Translations under genes and position numbers: made by a program
Notes under the pieces: generated by a model
Databases searched by the model: none
The model's input: the letters and a program-made list of their open reading frames with translations, nothing else
What the model was told of the DNA's origin: nothing
Shown: positions 6,086-6,355 of the stretch, piece by piece
How positions within the stretch are numbered: the stretch's first letter is position 1
Layout of the letters: each line of letters starts with the position of its first letter
DNA from: Fidelibacterota bacterium
GTDB lineage: Bacteria > Marinisomatota > Marinisomatia > Marinisomatales > Marinisomataceae
Direction of reading: 5' to 3'
Assembly (NCBI GenBank): GCA_012963075.1
Contig: DTWI01000072.1
Coordinates: 1 to 6,355 of the forward strand
Length of the DNA stretch: 6,355 nt

Positions 6086-6355
6086 CTATTTGATTGTGAG
6101 TCGATTTTCTTGTACTAGTTTACATCCAGCAATCTCCATACCGTTCTTTAAAGCTTCTTTTAATTTTTCTTTATTAATTGTCTCTGTTTCTTTGGTATCA
6201 ATAAATTCTGCTGGAATTTCTTTTTCATTAGTAATTACCACTTTATATGGATTTTTTTGGATAGAAATACTGATTTCAGGACTATCAATTTTTTTTACCC
6301 CACTTTTTTCCAAATTATGTCTTAAATATTCACGCATATGTCCAATTTTTTTCTC
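6086..6355 (-). CDS. Siphovirus Gp157-family protein, C-terminal part, 5'-truncated by window edge
   Basis: The visible 89 residues match what I recall of the C-terminal half of the Siphovirus Gp157 family (Pfam PF05565): REYLRHNLEKSGVKKIDSP, then SISIQKNPYKVVI, EIPAEFI, the block INKEKLKEALKNGMEIAGCKLVQ, and a short final strand ending RLTIK. The family is named after a Streptococcus thermophilus phage protein, and its Pfam description links it to increased phage resistance; its molecular role is not established. The ATG at 6337 is not the start. The frame stays open to the edge and reads E-K-K-I-G-H before it, in keeping with the helical N-terminal half of the family (full length about 160-170 residues). 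The gene ends in TAG two bases before the membrane methyltransferase start, so both are probably on one transcript. The fragment is short but its motif order is characteristic. Confidence 0.82.
   Translation of the reverse strand, partial: EKKIGHMREYLRHNLEKSGVKKIDSPEISISIQKNPYKVVITNEKEIPAEFIDTKETETINKEKLKEALKNGMEIAGCKLVQENRLTIK

Noticed and set aside
1..6355. The whole window as viral or prophage DNA
   Set aside because: Aminopeptidase, RmuC, EF-G paralogue and homocysteine methyltransferase-family genes in one tight run are typical of a bacterial chromosome; only the Gp157-family gene and possibly the nuclease have viral links.

Overview
The window is gene-dense, AT-rich bacterial chromosomal DNA, roughly one third G+C by eye. 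It carries the broken end of one gene, six complete genes and the 3' part of another, with almost no intergenic space. The leucyl aminopeptidase, the EF-G paralogue and the homocysteine methyltransferase-family protein read most like proteins of the Bacteroidota/Chlorobiota/Marinimicrobia (FCB) side of the tree. A low-GC marine lineage such as Marinimicrobia (SAR406) would fit. This is an impression from remembered sequences, not a computed placement.

Positions 2-5492 form one plus-strand run of six genes. In order they are: the C-terminal half of an M17 leucyl aminopeptidase (pepA-like), a 64-residue two-helix membrane protein, a RecB-like PD-(D/E)XK nuclease, a membrane-anchored RmuC-family protein, an elongation factor G paralogue, and a homocysteine S-methyltransferase-family protein. 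Four consecutive junctions are TAATG, ATGA, TAATG and a 1-base gap, and the fifth gap is 12 bases. This points to one transcript with translational coupling. The only strong Shine-Dalgarno sequence is in front of the EF-G paralogue, so that gene is probably translated independently of the others.

Positions 5493-6355 hold two minus-strand genes: the 3' part of a Siphovirus Gp157-family gene that runs off the window edge and, two bases downstream of it, an isoprenylcysteine methyltransferase-like membrane protein. The plus and minus runs meet stop codon to stop codon with no base between them, inside the palindrome TAATTA.

The points most worth following up are the nuclease, whose layout recalls a family I remember from large eukaryotic DNA viruses; its coupling to a small membrane protein and to a second PD-(D/E)XK-type protein (RmuC); the EF-G paralogue with altered G2, G3, G4 and G5 motifs; and a phage-family Gp157 gene in a chromosomal setting. 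No RNA genes, CRISPR arrays, insertion sequences or clear terminators were seen.
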